Assembly: GCA_021413705.1 (NCBI GenBank)
Contig: JAIOPX010000204.1
Span: 1 to 35,710, forward strand
Direction of reading: 5' to 3'
Length of the DNA stretch: 35,710 nucleotides
From: Planctomycetota bacterium
GTDB lineage: Bacteria; Planctomycetota; Planctomycetia; Pirellulales; UBA7805
Part shown: piece by piece, positions 24,652-33,040 of the stretch
Position numbering within the stretch: position 1 is the first letter of the stretch
Layout: each line of letters opens with the position of its first letter
The notes under the pieces: model-generated
Told to the model about the DNA's origin: nothing
Database searches by the model: none
The model's input: the letters and a program-made list of their open reading frames with translations, nothing else
Made by a program: the position numbers and the translations under genes

Positions 24652-25917
24652 TTATTGCGCAACCGAGAGCGTGGCACCTGGATAGTAATGCATCAGAATC
24701 GCAGCACAATCGCTCCCTGCAATCGCCTTACCTCGCGCGCCCCACTGGCAGAGCCCCACGCAATGCCCCCAGCCGCGTCCTTGAATAGCCACCTGCGGCG
24801 GTCGCCAACTCAACGCAAAATAGGGACTCGGCAACTCGCGCGGCCCCACGCCCTCCTCACGCAAAGTCAACGTGCTAACTATTGCGGAGCCTCGCTCGCC
24901 CGTGACGGTAACCTCACCCAGTCTTCCATCGGCTGGGTTTGTGGCCTCAATACTCTGAATTACACCGACTGCACGGCCGGTTCTCTCCAGATAGGCGGAG
25001 AGTCGGGCGGCAATTGGCTCGCTGGCTGTCTCCACCTGCCAGCGATAGCGCGGGGCATCGCGGCAGCCGTCGCATGGCACGCCAACCAGTGGCGGGGCCG
25101 CATCGCGAAATTGGTCCGACCCGCGCCCGGTGTGGCCGCCACAGACTGCTCCATAGTATGGGCAGAAAAGCCGCCCCTGATAGAGGAGCACGATGCCGCG
25201 AGTGTCTTCCGCCACGCGTCGCGAATCGGCCGTCTCGACCGCCAGACGACGCCCTTGCGCGTCGATCATCTCCATACCTTGGTAGACCTGGCTCCGCGTA
25301 TTGTCGTACACGTCAAAATCCCGAGCAGCCCCGCGAGCCTTCATTTGATACAGCACATAGGTGCGGGCGGCGATTGCCAAGGCTTGTCGGGCCGCCGGAG
25401 GAAACTCTCCTGGCATCTCGCCGTTGACGACGCTGGCCACATATGGCTCGACTTCGAGGCTGTTGATCGCCGACACACGACCGTCTTCCTGACGAACGAG
25501 CGATAACTGCCCTCGGTAGCGGCGCTGATTGACCCACAGGGAACCGGACGTGGCGACTTCAATTTTCAACCGCCGCTCTCGAAGTTTCAATTCGCCGATG
25601 CGAAGGCCGTCATTGGTAGCCGAAAGCTCCGTTTCCCCCAGTCGTTCACCCTGTCCCACCACGCGCCAGCCATCGGGAGCAAGCAAGCGATACGGACCAT
25701 CAATCCGTAATTTCCAGACCGGACGCGCGACGGAACCCAGCAGGACACGCACCTGGGGAATTGTTCCAATTGCCGCGGCCTTGCTGGTGAGCGTCGGGTG
25801 ACTGCCGTCAGGCAATTCAACCAAAGTTCCCGAAGATTCAGTGGAAGCGCGAATGGCCAGTCCGCCGAGACAGACTGCCAGCACAATCATGATCCAAGAG
25901 CGGCGCCAGGCATCCAT
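24652..25917 (-). CDS. SpoIID/LytB-domain protein (putative peptidoglycan lytic enzyme)
   Basis: 421 residues. N-terminus MDAWRRSWIMIVLAVCLGGLAIRAS is a signal peptide or anchor. A beta-rich region (~40-150) is followed by the SpoIID domain: LEVEPYVASVVNGEMPGEFPPAARQALAIAARTYVLYQ, in which the Glu of GEMP corresponds to the catalytic Glu of SpoIID; then AEDTRGIVLLYQGRLFCPYYGAVCGGHTGRGSDQF and the C-terminal GRGWGHCVGLCQWGARGKAIAGSDCAAILMHYYPGA. In Bacillus SpoIID cleaves glycan strands lacking stem peptides; in non-sporulating bacteria such proteins act in wall remodelling. The spacing of Cys residues (CGGH, CDGCRDA) is notable. It starts 20 bp after the stop of the TPR-alphaCTD gene, so the two are very likely co-transcribed. 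Confidence 0.9.
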   Translation of the reverse strand: MDAWRRSWIMIVLAVCLGGLAIRASTESSGTLVELPDGSHPTLTSKAAAIGTIPQVRVLLGSVARPVWKLRIDGPYRLLAPDGWRVVGQGERLGETELSATNDGLRIGELKLRERRLKIEVATSGSLWVNQRRYRGQLSLVRQEDGRVSAINSLEVEPYVASVVNGEMPGEFPPAARQALAIAARTYVLYQMKARGAARDFDVYDNTRSQVYQGMEMIDAQGRRLAVETADSRRVAEDTRGIVLLYQGRLFCPYYGAVCGGHTGRGSDQFRDAAPPLVGVPCDGCRDAPRYRWQVETASEPIAARLSAYLERTGRAVGVIQSIEATNPADGRLGEVTVTGERGSAIVSTLTLREEGVGPRELPSPYFALSWRPPQVAIQGRGWGHCVGLCQWGARGKAIAGSDCAAILMHYYPGATLSVAQ

Positions 25918-25936
25918 GCCGGTCCTCCGGGTACAA

Positions 25937-27262
25937 TCAGTCGCCGCGGAGCTTGATTCCCGCGATGGTCAACTTCTCGCGCACCTCGTTGAGGCTGGTC
26001 ACACCAAAATTCTTGCATTCCAGCAACTCGTCGCCGGTGCGGCGGATCAGTTCGCCGATCGTGTTGATCCCCAGGCGCGTCATGCACTTGCGGGCTCGAA
26101 CCGACAACGACAGCTCGGCGATCGGCCGATCTTGCATCTGGCGTTGATCTTCGCTCAACGACTCCGCCTCGTAGACCGGCTCCACGTCGCGTTTCTCGTG
26201 CGAAAGCTGACCCAGCCGCAATCCCTTGGAAGTCATCATTTCGCGAATCTCGACCAGCGACGTCTCGCCAAAGTTTTTGCTGGCCAGCAATTCGTGCTCG
26301 GTGGTCCGCGCCAAGTCTCCCAGCGTCATGACGCCCATCCGCTGCAGGCAGTTACGGCTGCGAACGGATAGCTCGAAATCGGTGACTGGGACGCTCAGGA
26401 TATGACTCATCCGGTCTCGGGTCTTCTTGTCGTCCTCGTCGTAGAACATATCGCCGGAGGCTTGCGAGTCCTTGAAGAACAGGCGCGCCCTGGCATGGGT
26501 GGGAAAGACTTCCAACACGCGTTGGTAGCACTGCGAAGCCCGATCGTAGCGCTCCGCGTCTTCCATCAGGATGCCAAGGTTGATGAGCGTGCCGATGTGG
26601 GCAGGAAAGCGCGACGCGCTCCGCTCGTACAAGTCCAAAGCGCTCTTGTCGTTGCCGCGGCGATCGTTCTCCAGCGCCAGTCCAAACAGAGCACCCGAGT
26701 GGTGCGGGTCGGTCTCGACCGCTCGCTCGTACAACGCCACTACTTCCGTAGGATTGCCGCGCAAGGCAGCGACCGTCGCTCCGCGTTGATAAAGATACTC
26801 CGCCGTCTGTTCGATCGCGCCCGACAGGGAATCGAGCTTCGCCAGTGACTCCGCCGCCTTGTTCTGGTAGCGCAGCGCCTCGGCCATGGACAACTGGCAG
26901 GCGTCCTTGTCGTAGCCAGCGGCTTGAGCGGCCTGATACGCATTGAGCGCCTTCTCATAGTGCTGCTGGGCAAAATATGACTTGCCAAGGTAATAATGCG
27001 ACAGGGCACCTCCATCGGCTGCCGTCAGCGTCGTGACCGCCGCGGCATATCGACCCAACAGGTAGTAGCAGACACCCAAACGGACGGCCGCTGCGGGAGT
27101 CCGCTCGCTGTGCGTTTCGAGTTCGGAGGTTGCCTCTCGCAACACCTGATACCGGGAAAAATCAGCCGCCACCGCCGCACTGATCTGGGCGATCTCTTTG
27201 GGCCCAAAACCCGCGTTGGACAGGACTAGTTCTTTGAGATCAACGTCGGCAACTTGCGCCAT
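25937..27262 (-). CDS. TPR protein with two C-terminal RNA polymerase alpha-CTD-like domains
   Basis: About 441 residues. Residues ~1-280 are tetratricopeptide repeats (LGVCYYLLGRYAAAVTTL, HYLGKSYFAQQHYEKALNAYQAA, ALFGLALENDRRGNDKSALDLYERA, TLINLGILMEDAERYDRASQCYQRVLEV). The end consists of two helix-hairpin-helix domains closely resembling the DNA-binding C-terminal domain of RNA polymerase alpha: ELSVRSRNCLQRMGVMTLGDL... LLASKNFGETSLVEIREMMTSKGLRLG and ELSLSVRARKCMTRLGINTIGEL... LLECKNFGVTSLNEVREKLTIAGIKL. Both keep the Arg equivalent to E. coli R265 and the NxG turn; the first also keeps the N268 equivalent. ATG 27262 is chosen; the upstream extension looks random. A likely promoter lies ~130 bp upstream. 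A role in transcription, by binding DNA or UP elements, is inferred from the domains. It heads the spoIID-tgt-yajC-secDF strand. Confidence 0.88.
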   Translation of the reverse strand: MAQVADVDLKELVLSNAGFGPKEIAQISAAVAADFSRYQVLREATSELETHSERTPAAAVRLGVCYYLLGRYAAAVTTLTAADGGALSHYYLGKSYFAQQHYEKALNAYQAAQAAGYDKDACQLSMAEALRYQNKAAESLAKLDSLSGAIEQTAEYLYQRGATVAALRGNPTEVVALYERAVETDPHHSGALFGLALENDRRGNDKSALDLYERSASRFPAHIGTLINLGILMEDAERYDRASQCYQRVLEVFPTHARARLFFKDSQASGDMFYDEDDKKTRDRMSHILSVPVTDFELSVRSRNCLQRMGVMTLGDLARTTEHELLASKNFGETSLVEIREMMTSKGLRLGQLSHEKRDVEPVYEAESLSEDQRQMQDRPIAELSLSVRARKCMTRLGINTIGELIRRTGDELLECKNFGVTSLNEVREKLTIAGIKLRGD

Positions 27263-27392
27263 GGGAGTTCGGTCGCTCCATTCAGACAACAGGAATCCAA
27301 CGCCACTGGGCTCAGGCGGTCTCCGCCACCGGCCACATCGGTCGCTCCCCAACAACGGGGAGGACTCGCGTCGGAAGTTTTGCGAATCCTAG

Positions 27393-27422
27393 AATATAGC
27401 CGTTTCCACCGCTGATCGGCAA
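27393..27422 (-). promoter_or_regulatory. Likely promoter of the TPR-alphaCTD gene
   Basis: Minus strand: TTGCCG (27422-27417), 18 bp, TATATT (27398-27393). The leader would be ~120 nt and contains a CTCCCC/GGGGAG hairpin (27335-27352). Confidence 0.45.
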
Positions 27423-27476
27423 GATGAGGGGCGGCGCTACGCTTGCCCGGAGGTTGCCAGGGCTGGAATAGGGTGG

Positions 27477-27516
27477 CCGGGGCTGGAGCCGAGCCTCCGG
27501 CGAGGCGATGCCCCGG
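27477..27516. repeat. GC-rich hairpin downstream of the PLP enzyme gene
   Basis: CCGGGGC (27477-27483) pairs with GCCCCGG (27510-27516), and the interior forms a second hairpin, GCCTC-CGGC-GAGGC. There is no T-run, so it is not a classical terminator. It may be a REP-like palindrome or an RNA 3'-end stabiliser for the gene ending at 27531. Confidence 0.45.
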
Positions 27517-27530
27517 TCAATTGCATTTGA

Positions 27531-28682
27531 TTACACCTGCTCCAGTGCCTGTTGAAAATCCGCGATAATATCCCGCGGATCCTCCAGTCCCACGGCAATC
27601 CGCGTATATCGGCCAGGAATTCCCCGATCCGGCTCCCCCTTACGCTGCTGTACCAACGTCACCACATCCCCCAGGCTCCCCCACGGCTTGCACAGTTTCA
27701 GCTTTCCATCAAAACCGCCGTGCGTGCGCCCCTCTTTCCACTCCACCCCCAGCATCCCGCCAAACCCCCGGGTATAAGCCTGCCCCTGTTGCTGCCGCTT
27801 AGCCCACGACTCCAGCCCGCCATAGCGCACTCGGGCAACCTTGGGATGGGCCTCCAGCCCGCCGAAGGGGATGCTCGCGCGGCGGATTTCTTTCACCCAT
27901 TCGGCGTTCCGTCCACACGCGACGCCCCCCATGGCGCTGCCGTGGCCGCCGATGTACTTCGTGGCACTGTGGATCACGAGGTCGGCCCCGTGCCGCAGCG
28001 GCTGAAACATGATGGGTGTGAGCCAGGTGTTGTCCACCACGCTGACCGCCCCATGCTCGGCCGCCAGCTTGATTAATTCCAACGCCGGCAGCACCTCCAT
28101 CGTCGGATTCACATAAGGCTCGAAGTGGACGAACTTGGTTTTCTTTTTCTTGAGCGCCGCACGCAGGTTCTCCGGATCGTTCATGTCGATCAACTCGACC
28201 TCGATCCCGAACCGCGGCAACTTGTCGCGCAACAGCGTCATCACCGCGTCATAGTTGCAGCGATGAGCGACAATCCGGTCCCCCGCCTTGGCGTGTGCCA
28301 GATACGTCTGTGCAATCACCGACATTCCGCACGGCCCCGTCACCGCCTCGGCCCCTCCCTCGAGTCCTTTGATCTTGGCCTCCAGCGACCAGATCGTCGG
28401 ATTGAACGAAGGCCGTTGATAGCGCCCGTGCTGCGAGTTCTTACTCTGGTAGATCGGTGTGACCGAGAAGCCGGCCTCCTGGCCGAGATGAATCGCATCG
28501 GTGGCCAGTTGATGACCGTCGGGCGAGGCGAATTTGGGGTCGATCAACGATTCAGCCGGCGCAGTCGGGGATGATTGAGGCGTCGGCCGCTGGTCTGCAG
28601 ATGCTTCCCCCGCCGAACCTGCCGCTGCTCCAGCCGCAGCCGCGAGCCCAGTTTCCAGGAAATTACGTCGTGAAAAAGGCAT
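27531..28682 (-). CDS. Tat-exported trans-sulfuration-type PLP enzyme, apparently with an internal deletion
   Basis: 383 residues. The N-terminus MPFSRRNFLETGLAAAAGAAAGSA is a twin-arginine signal, so a folded, cofactor-loaded enzyme would be exported. The rest is a Cys/Met-metabolism PLP enzyme (cystathionine gamma-synthase/beta-lyase family): GRYQRPSFNPT (the Y-x-R...NPT phosphate-binding motif), GPCGMSVI, VSVVDNTWLTPI, HSATKYIGGHGSAMGG with the PLP lysine at K242, and SLGDVVTLV... RIAVGLEDPRDIIADFQQAL near the end. Between IRRASIPFGG and LEAHPKVARV the usual ~35-40 residues (the RGLxTLxxRM...NA helix) seem to be missing, with the frame intact. Without them activity is doubtful. The reaction cannot be told from sequence. 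It diverges from the DUF2071 gene. Confidence 0.85.
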   Translation of the reverse strand: MPFSRRNFLETGLAAAAGAAAGSAGEASADQRPTPQSSPTAPAESLIDPKFASPDGHQLATDAIHLGQEAGFSVTPIYQSKNSQHGRYQRPSFNPTIWSLEAKIKGLEGGAEAVTGPCGMSVIAQTYLAHAKAGDRIVAHRCNYDAVMTLLRDKLPRFGIEVELIDMNDPENLRAALKKKKTKFVHFEPYVNPTMEVLPALELIKLAAEHGAVSVVDNTWLTPIMFQPLRHGADLVIHSATKYIGGHGSAMGGVACGRNAEWVKEIRRASIPFGGLEAHPKVARVRYGGLESWAKRQQQGQAYTRGFGGMLGVEWKEGRTHGGFDGKLKLCKPWGSLGDVVTLVQQRKGEPDRGIPGRYTRIAVGLEDPRDIIADFQQALEQV

Positions 28683-28925
28683 GGTGACGGTACCGGGCTT
28701 AAAATCGACGAAATACGGTCTTTCTTATTGTGGTTGGGGATGCGGAGAATGGGAAGCAGTCCTGCTTTTCGCGAACACGGCCCGATTTTTCTGCGATACT
28801 GCTGGCCTATCCTGCTGCCATGCCCACTTCACGATTCAAGCGAGGGTTGTTAATCCGCCACGAGTGTTACGGTTTTACAGCAGGTCAGACGTCTTCCGAA
28901 CTTCAACCAGGTTCTCGGTGTCACC

Positions 28926-29684
28926 ATGAAACTCCCCGCGATCCGTGGCCTGATGGACCGGAGGATCCTTGTGAACTTCAAGGTCGATCCGGCCGTGTTG
29001 GCGCAGATCGTGCCGGCCCCGCTCCGCCCGATCGAAATTGGAGGGCATGGAATTGCCGGCATCTGCCTGATCCGTCTGCGGCATCTCCGCCCATCGCCGC
29101 TGCCGGCTTGGCTGGGTCTTGGTTCGGAGAATGCCGCCCACCGGATCGCCGTCGAGTGGGACGAAGCAGGGTGTACCCGTGCTGGCGTCTACATTCCGCG
29201 GCGCGACACGTCGTCGCGGATCTCGGCGCTGGTGGCGGGACGTCTATTTGCTGGGCTTCACCATCATGCTCGATTCGATGTTCAGGAGCACCATGGCGAC
29301 TATCGTGTGACCATCAACAGCGACGACCGCGCGGTCCACATCGCTGTACGCGGCCATGAAGCTTCCTCGCTTCCGGCCGATTCGGTGTTTGGATCCCTCG
29401 ACGAGGCCGCTTCCTTCTTTGAACGGGGCTCGCTCGGCTTTTCGCCGACAACGCAACCCGGCCAACTGGAGGGTGTCGAACTCTGCAACCGCAATCGCAA
29501 TGTAACGCCGCTGGAAGTGGATCATGTCGAATCGAATTACTTCGACGATACCGACTTGTTCCCGGCGGGCACAATCACACTCGACTCCGCACTGCTGATG
29601 CGCGGCATCGACCACGATTGGAAAATCGGCCGCACGATGTGCTGCAATGCCCACGAAGCTCGTTGTGAAGCTAACGCTCGCTGA
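28926..29684 (+). CDS. DUF2071 family protein
   Basis: 252 residues. Start MKLPAIRGLMDRRILVNFKVDPAVLAQIVPAPLRP, with IEIGGHGIAGICLIRLRHLRP, AHRIAVEWDEAGCTRAGVYIPRRDTSS, and NYFDDTDLFPAGTITLDSALLMRGIDHDWK, fits the DUF2071 (YqjF-like) family, which shares the acetoacetate-decarboxylase-type beta fold. No enzyme activity is established for most members. No signal peptide. The ATG at 28926 begins where similarity would start. It faces the esterase gene at 29711, with only 26 bp between their stops. Confidence 0.82.
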   Translation: MKLPAIRGLMDRRILVNFKVDPAVLAQIVPAPLRPIEIGGHGIAGICLIRLRHLRPSPLPAWLGLGSENAAHRIAVEWDEAGCTRAGVYIPRRDTSSRISALVAGRLFAGLHHHARFDVQEHHGDYRVTINSDDRAVHIAVRGHEASSLPADSVFGSLDEAASFFERGSLGFSPTTQPGQLEGVELCNRNRNVTPLEVDHVESNYFDDTDLFPAGTITLDSALLMRGIDHDWKIGRTMCCNAHEARCEANAR

Positions 29685-29710
29685 CCTTGGATGGCACATC
29701 TGCACTCCGA

Positions 29711-31891
29711 TCACTTGCCACTTTTCGCCTTTTCAGCTTCCATCTCCTGAAGTATCCCAGGCCAGTCGTCCGTGCGGAACGGCGACGCCGGCAGTCCGGC
29801 TTCGTTGACCAGATTCGGCTGGGCGATACCGCTCCAGGCGAACCGCACAGCAACTGGCTCTTTCACGCTGGCGCTGCGAATCACAAGAGTTTGTTCGCCC
29901 GCTTTTTCACCCGGCTCGATCGTCGCCTCAGCCGCGACAAACTTGCGATCGGACCCGGCAATTGTGAACCAATCCAGCGGCTTGCCATCACGCGATTTCA
30001 AGCCGGCCGCATGATCGAAAGTGAGGCGAATCTTGTCTCCCTCGACCTTCATCGCTCGATACAACGGCCCGCTGTAGACCAGCTTCTCCCGGCCATAGGT
30101 CTTGGCCAACGCCCAGAGCGCCAACCGCTCGCCAATCACGAGCTTGTTGCTGGCGTGATTGTCGCCGATGTTCGTGGAGTCAGAGGCCACCGCCATGCCT
30201 GTGTTGGGGATCGTCAGGCTGCGGCGCTGGGCGTCCCACAATTCCGCACAGGCAGTGTTCCAGTGGCCGCCATAGTTGAACGGCGCAATCTGCACGTAAT
30301 AGAACGGAAAATCTCCCTGGCCCCAGCGTTTCCGCCAGTCGGCAATCATCAGGCCGAACCGCTGTTGATAGAAATGAGCGTTGCCCACGTTTCCTTCCCC
30401 CTGATACCAGATCGCCCCTCGAATAGCGAACGGAATCAAAGGATGGGTCATTTGATTGTAGAGCCCGGCCCGCTCCCAATAATCGGCGGGCTTCTCTTGA
30501 AAGTGGGGCTCCATTTTCGGCAGCGTGGAGAGCGCTTCGCGGCTGATCCACGATTCCACTGGCGTCCCACCCCAGGAAGCGTTGAACAGCCCGATCGGCA
30601 CTTTAAGCTCCTCATTCAGCCGCCGGCCAAAGTAATAGCCGACTGCGGAGAACTCGGCGACCGTGCCGGCATCGCACACATCCCAATGGCCTCCCGTGAA
30701 CTGACTCGGCTTTTCGGTCGATTCGCGCACCACCATAAACAGCCGGATCTGCGGATTCGGCTGCCGGGCCAGGCGATAGCCCGGCGTGTGCTTAGTGTCC
30801 ACCGCCATATTCGATTGCCCGGCGCAATACCACACCTCTCCCACCGCCACGTTCTGGTAGGTGATTTTACCCTGGGGCGTTTCGATCAACATTTCGTGTG
30901 TACCGCCGACCGCCAGCGGCGGCAGCGAGACTCGCCAGTTTCCTTCTGCGTCCGCCTTGGTTGACTCCTGCTTACCGGCACAAGCCACCGTCACCGCGTC
31001 GCCGGGTAGCGTCTGCCCCCAGACCGTCAATTTCACATCGCGCTGGAGCACCATGTTGTCACCAAAGCAGCCAGACATGACCAACGGCGGCGAGGCTTCC
31101 AATTGCTTTGCCTTGGCCAGATAGTGCCCGCGAATCTGCTCCTGGCTGAGTACCTGGTCATAAACACGCACTTCGTTGAGCAGGCCTCGCAAAGGATAGA
31201 ACTCGGCCCCGTCGTGATAGTCGACCATCGAGAGAGGCGTATCGACGGGCAATAAAATGTCGCCGGTGCGCTGCGTTGATTCGCCCATCAGCAAACCATT
31301 GACATACAGCCGCATCACTTTGCCGTCGTAGGTGCCGGCCAGATGATACCACCGCCCTGGGTGTGCCGAGCCGGCGCTATGCAAATCGGTCATTTCTCCT
31401 TTGGGCCCGGAACCGAGCGAGAAAACAAAGCGATGATGATGAGTGCCCAGCACCCAGCCGAGCCGCTGATCGTGCTGCCTCGCCATGACGCCGACCGACC
31501 GACTCCACCGCGGCATGGAGTCGATCCGCACCCAGGACTCGGCGGTCAGCTTGCTGCGCAGCCGCCCAGGCAATTCCTTGTCCGAGGCGGCAATGGCGTT
31601 CGCGCCGCCGTCAAGTGGAATCGCATGCGTCTGCCCTGCCGCGACCAAAGGCGCCTTACGCTGCACCTTGGCCGGCGCGCCGCCAGCGAGATTGGCAACT
31701 TCCGTTTCGTGGACATGTTCTGGAGTGAAGAGCCATTGGCCCAGCGGCTTGGGTTCGACTGCTGGATCCGCGGCGTATAGCGAACCTGAAGCGAAAATAG
31801 ACAGTACCAGCGAACAGACAGAAAAGATTCGCCGATATCTTCCAGTAACGCGGCTCGTTGAGTGTAGATGTGTCTTGTTAGAAGAAATCAA
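29711..31891 (-). CDS. Secreted sialate O-acetylesterase-type protein with LamG-like domain
   Basis: 726 residues. A signal peptide ends near SGSLYAAD (~residue 41). Residues ~45-270 form a LamG/concanavalin-like lectin sandwich (FTPEHVHETEVANLAGG... AESWVRIDSM... GRWYHLAGTYDGKVMRLYVNGLL... LRGLLNEVRVYDQVLS). Residues ~285-700 form the SASA/SGNH esterase domain: MVLQRDVKLTVWG, VGEVWYCAGQSNM with nucleophile S360, WGGTPVESWIS, IWYQGEGN, and the late D...H region SDSTNIGDNHASNKLVIGERLALWAL. Such enzymes remove O-acetyl groups from sialic acids or plant xylans; a polysaccharide-degrading planctomycete is a plausible host. The start is a TTG with GGAG 8 nt upstream; no ATG precedes the signal peptide. 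Confidence 0.92.
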   Translation of the reverse strand: MISSNKTHLHSTSRVTGRYRRIFSVCSLVLSIFASGSLYAADPAVEPKPLGQWLFTPEHVHETEVANLAGGAPAKVQRKAPLVAAGQTHAIPLDGGANAIAASDKELPGRLRSKLTAESWVRIDSMPRWSRSVGVMARQHDQRLGWVLGTHHHRFVFSLGSGPKGEMTDLHSAGSAHPGRWYHLAGTYDGKVMRLYVNGLLMGESTQRTGDILLPVDTPLSMVDYHDGAEFYPLRGLLNEVRVYDQVLSQEQIRGHYLAKAKQLEASPPLVMSGCFGDNMVLQRDVKLTVWGQTLPGDAVTVACAGKQESTKADAEGNWRVSLPPLAVGGTHEMLIETPQGKITYQNVAVGEVWYCAGQSNMAVDTKHTPGYRLARQPNPQIRLFMVVRESTEKPSQFTGGHWDVCDAGTVAEFSAVGYYFGRRLNEELKVPIGLFNASWGGTPVESWISREALSTLPKMEPHFQEKPADYWERAGLYNQMTHPLIPFAIRGAIWYQGEGNVGNAHFYQQRFGLMIADWRKRWGQGDFPFYYVQIAPFNYGGHWNTACAELWDAQRRSLTIPNTGMAVASDSTNIGDNHASNKLVIGERLALWALAKTYGREKLVYSGPLYRAMKVEGDKIRLTFDHAAGLKSRDGKPLDWFTIAGSDRKFVAAEATIEPGEKAGEQTLVIRSASVKEPVAVRFAWSGIAQPNLVNEAGLPASPFRTDDWPGILQEMEAEKAKSGK

Positions 31892-32012
31892 GGTTGTTTC
31901 TCCAATGAGGTTCGCTGTTCCAGCAAACTATCGTCCCCAGACTGCAAAATCTAACCTGCCCCAGAAGGCGTTCGAACAACGAATACTGTTAATTTCGAGT
32001 TCACATCAGCGC

Positions 32013-32053
32013 AAAAAAATCCCTTCGCAATCGGTACTGATTGCGAAGGGATT
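32013..32053 (-). terminator. Intrinsic terminator of the tRNA-Thr transcript
   Basis: Perfect 15-bp stem (32018-32032 with 32039-32053), a 6-nt loop and seven U residues on the minus strand (A-run at 32013-32019). It begins 4 nt after the tRNA 3' end, so the tRNA is a single-gene transcript. Confidence 0.9.
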
Positions 32054-32057
32054 CAAG

Positions 32058-32130
32058 AGCCATCGGTGGGACTCAAACCCACGACCCCGGCTTTACGAAA
32101 GCCGTGCTCTATCAACTGAGCTACGATGGC
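32058..32130 (-). tRNA. tRNA-Thr, anticodon CGU
   Basis: 73 nt with all cloverleaf parts: acceptor GCCATCG/CGATGGC, D-stem GCTC/GAGC, anticodon stem CGGCT/AGCCG with loop TTCGTAA (anticodon CGU, threonine ACG codon), five-base variable loop GGGTC, T-stem GTGGG/CCCAC. CCA is not encoded. The D-loop is AGTTGATA, with A at position 19 in place of the normal G, and the T-loop is TTTGAGT, with T at position 56 in place of the normal C. The near-universal G19-C56 pair is thus replaced by A19-U56. The gene is well formed otherwise and has its own terminator, so it is likely functional. Confidence 0.95.
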
Positions 32131-32165
32131 TTGCTTGCCACATGTTGCGGCAGCTTAAGCAGAAC

Positions 32166-32194
32166 AGTTTACCTTTCGCTGAGGATCGCGACAA
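32166..32194 (-). promoter_or_regulatory. Likely promoter of tRNA-Thr
   Basis: Minus strand: TTGTCG (32194-32189), 17 bp, TAAACT (32171-32166), each 4/6. The transcript would start ~30 nt ahead of the tRNA. The 135-bp repeat begins just upstream, at 32205. Confidence 0.45.
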
Positions 32195-32204
32195 GGTGAA
32201 CGAC

Positions 32205-32340
32205 GTAGGTCAGGCTATTGCCTGACGCGAGCAGTTGCAGCCGCAGAAAATCTCAAGCCAGCGGGTAGTTTTGAGGCCGGAAGCGTCAGGCAATAGCCTG
32301 ACCTACACAATGGGAAGTCACGGGCTGGGAAGCCCATGCT
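32205..32340. repeat. REP/BIME-like 135-bp element, copy 1
   Basis: The ends are a perfect 24-bp inverted repeat (32205-32228 and 32283-32306), and each end is itself a hairpin, GTCAGGC-TATT-GCCTGAC. A further hairpin (GGGCTGGGAAGCCC) closes the right part. A second copy lies at 33041-33175 in the same orientation. The structure is that of paired REP hairpins, as moved by Y1-type (RAYT) transposases; no transposase is present here. Confidence 0.85.
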
Positions 32341-32370
32341 TCTTCGCATCACGGCGGAGCGTGCTGGATA

Positions 32371-32925
32371 CTATTTGCCCAGGTCTACGATTGTGATGTC
32401 GTCGAGCCAGACCTGCCCTTCGTCTTCCGTGAGGATGCGGCATTGGCCTTCGCCACCGGGCCAGGTGAACTCACCCCGAAAGGAAGTCCAGTCGTAGGTG
32501 CCCGCAGGCAGTTCGATCGGACGCATTCTCCAGTCCTTGTCCACCACCAGGCTCACGGCCCCCTTCGAGGCCAGGTTGCGAGCCAGAGCCCAGACTTCGA
32601 TCCGGTAGCGATGCCCCTTTTCAAAACGTAGCGGCTGCTGGATGGTGCCAAAGACCTCGGGGGCTTTGGGCGTGGGATTGTTGATCAACAACGAGTAGTT
32701 GCCGTTGCGGCGAACCCGCCAATCGGGATCGGCCAGCGAACCGCAGCCACCGGAGTTCCACCACTGCATTTCATGGCCGAACGATTGCCCGGTGCCCCAT
32801 GGCGCGCGGAGACCGTTCTCGAAGCCGGCGCTGAAGATGACCGGATCTTTTTCGCCCGCGCCGGCGACTGCGCCCACGAGGACCGCCAAAGTGATTACGC
32901 GCGCAGCTATGAAAACGTGAGTCAT
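32371..32925 (-). CDS. Secreted small beta-sandwich (carbohydrate-binding-like) protein
   Basis: 184 residues. A signal peptide (MTHVFIAARVITLAVLVGAVAGA) is followed by a single domain with the features of CBM4/9-type beta-sandwich modules: FSAGFENGLRAPWG at the start (compare NxGFExG), NGNYSLLINNP, QQPLRFEKGHRYRIEVWALA, WTSFRGEFTWP and GQVWLDDITIVDLG at the end. These modules usually bind polysaccharides and are normally attached to an enzyme; here it stands alone. The gene sits between two direct copies of the REP-like element, and nothing else is in the bracketed interval. Binding is inferred from the fold pattern. Confidence 0.8.
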   Translation of the reverse strand: MTHVFIAARVITLAVLVGAVAGAGEKDPVIFSAGFENGLRAPWGTGQSFGHEMQWWNSGGCGSLADPDWRVRRNGNYSLLINNPTPKAPEVFGTIQQPLRFEKGHRYRIEVWALARNLASKGAVSLVVDKDWRMRPIELPAGTYDWTSFRGEFTWPGGEGQCRILTEDEGQVWLDDITIVDLGK

Positions 32926-33040
32926 GGAACAACCTGGGTCGTGTGAGGTAAGTGATCTACCTCAACGCTAGGTTAGAGCGGGGGCCGGTCAAACCGCCGT
33001 AAAGGAAGGTCGGATAATCGGCATAGACGGCACAGAAATC

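Noticed and set aside
23540..24685. 381-codon plus-strand frame opposite tgt
   Set aside because: It is the antisense shadow of tgt, whose motifs and zinc ligands are complete.
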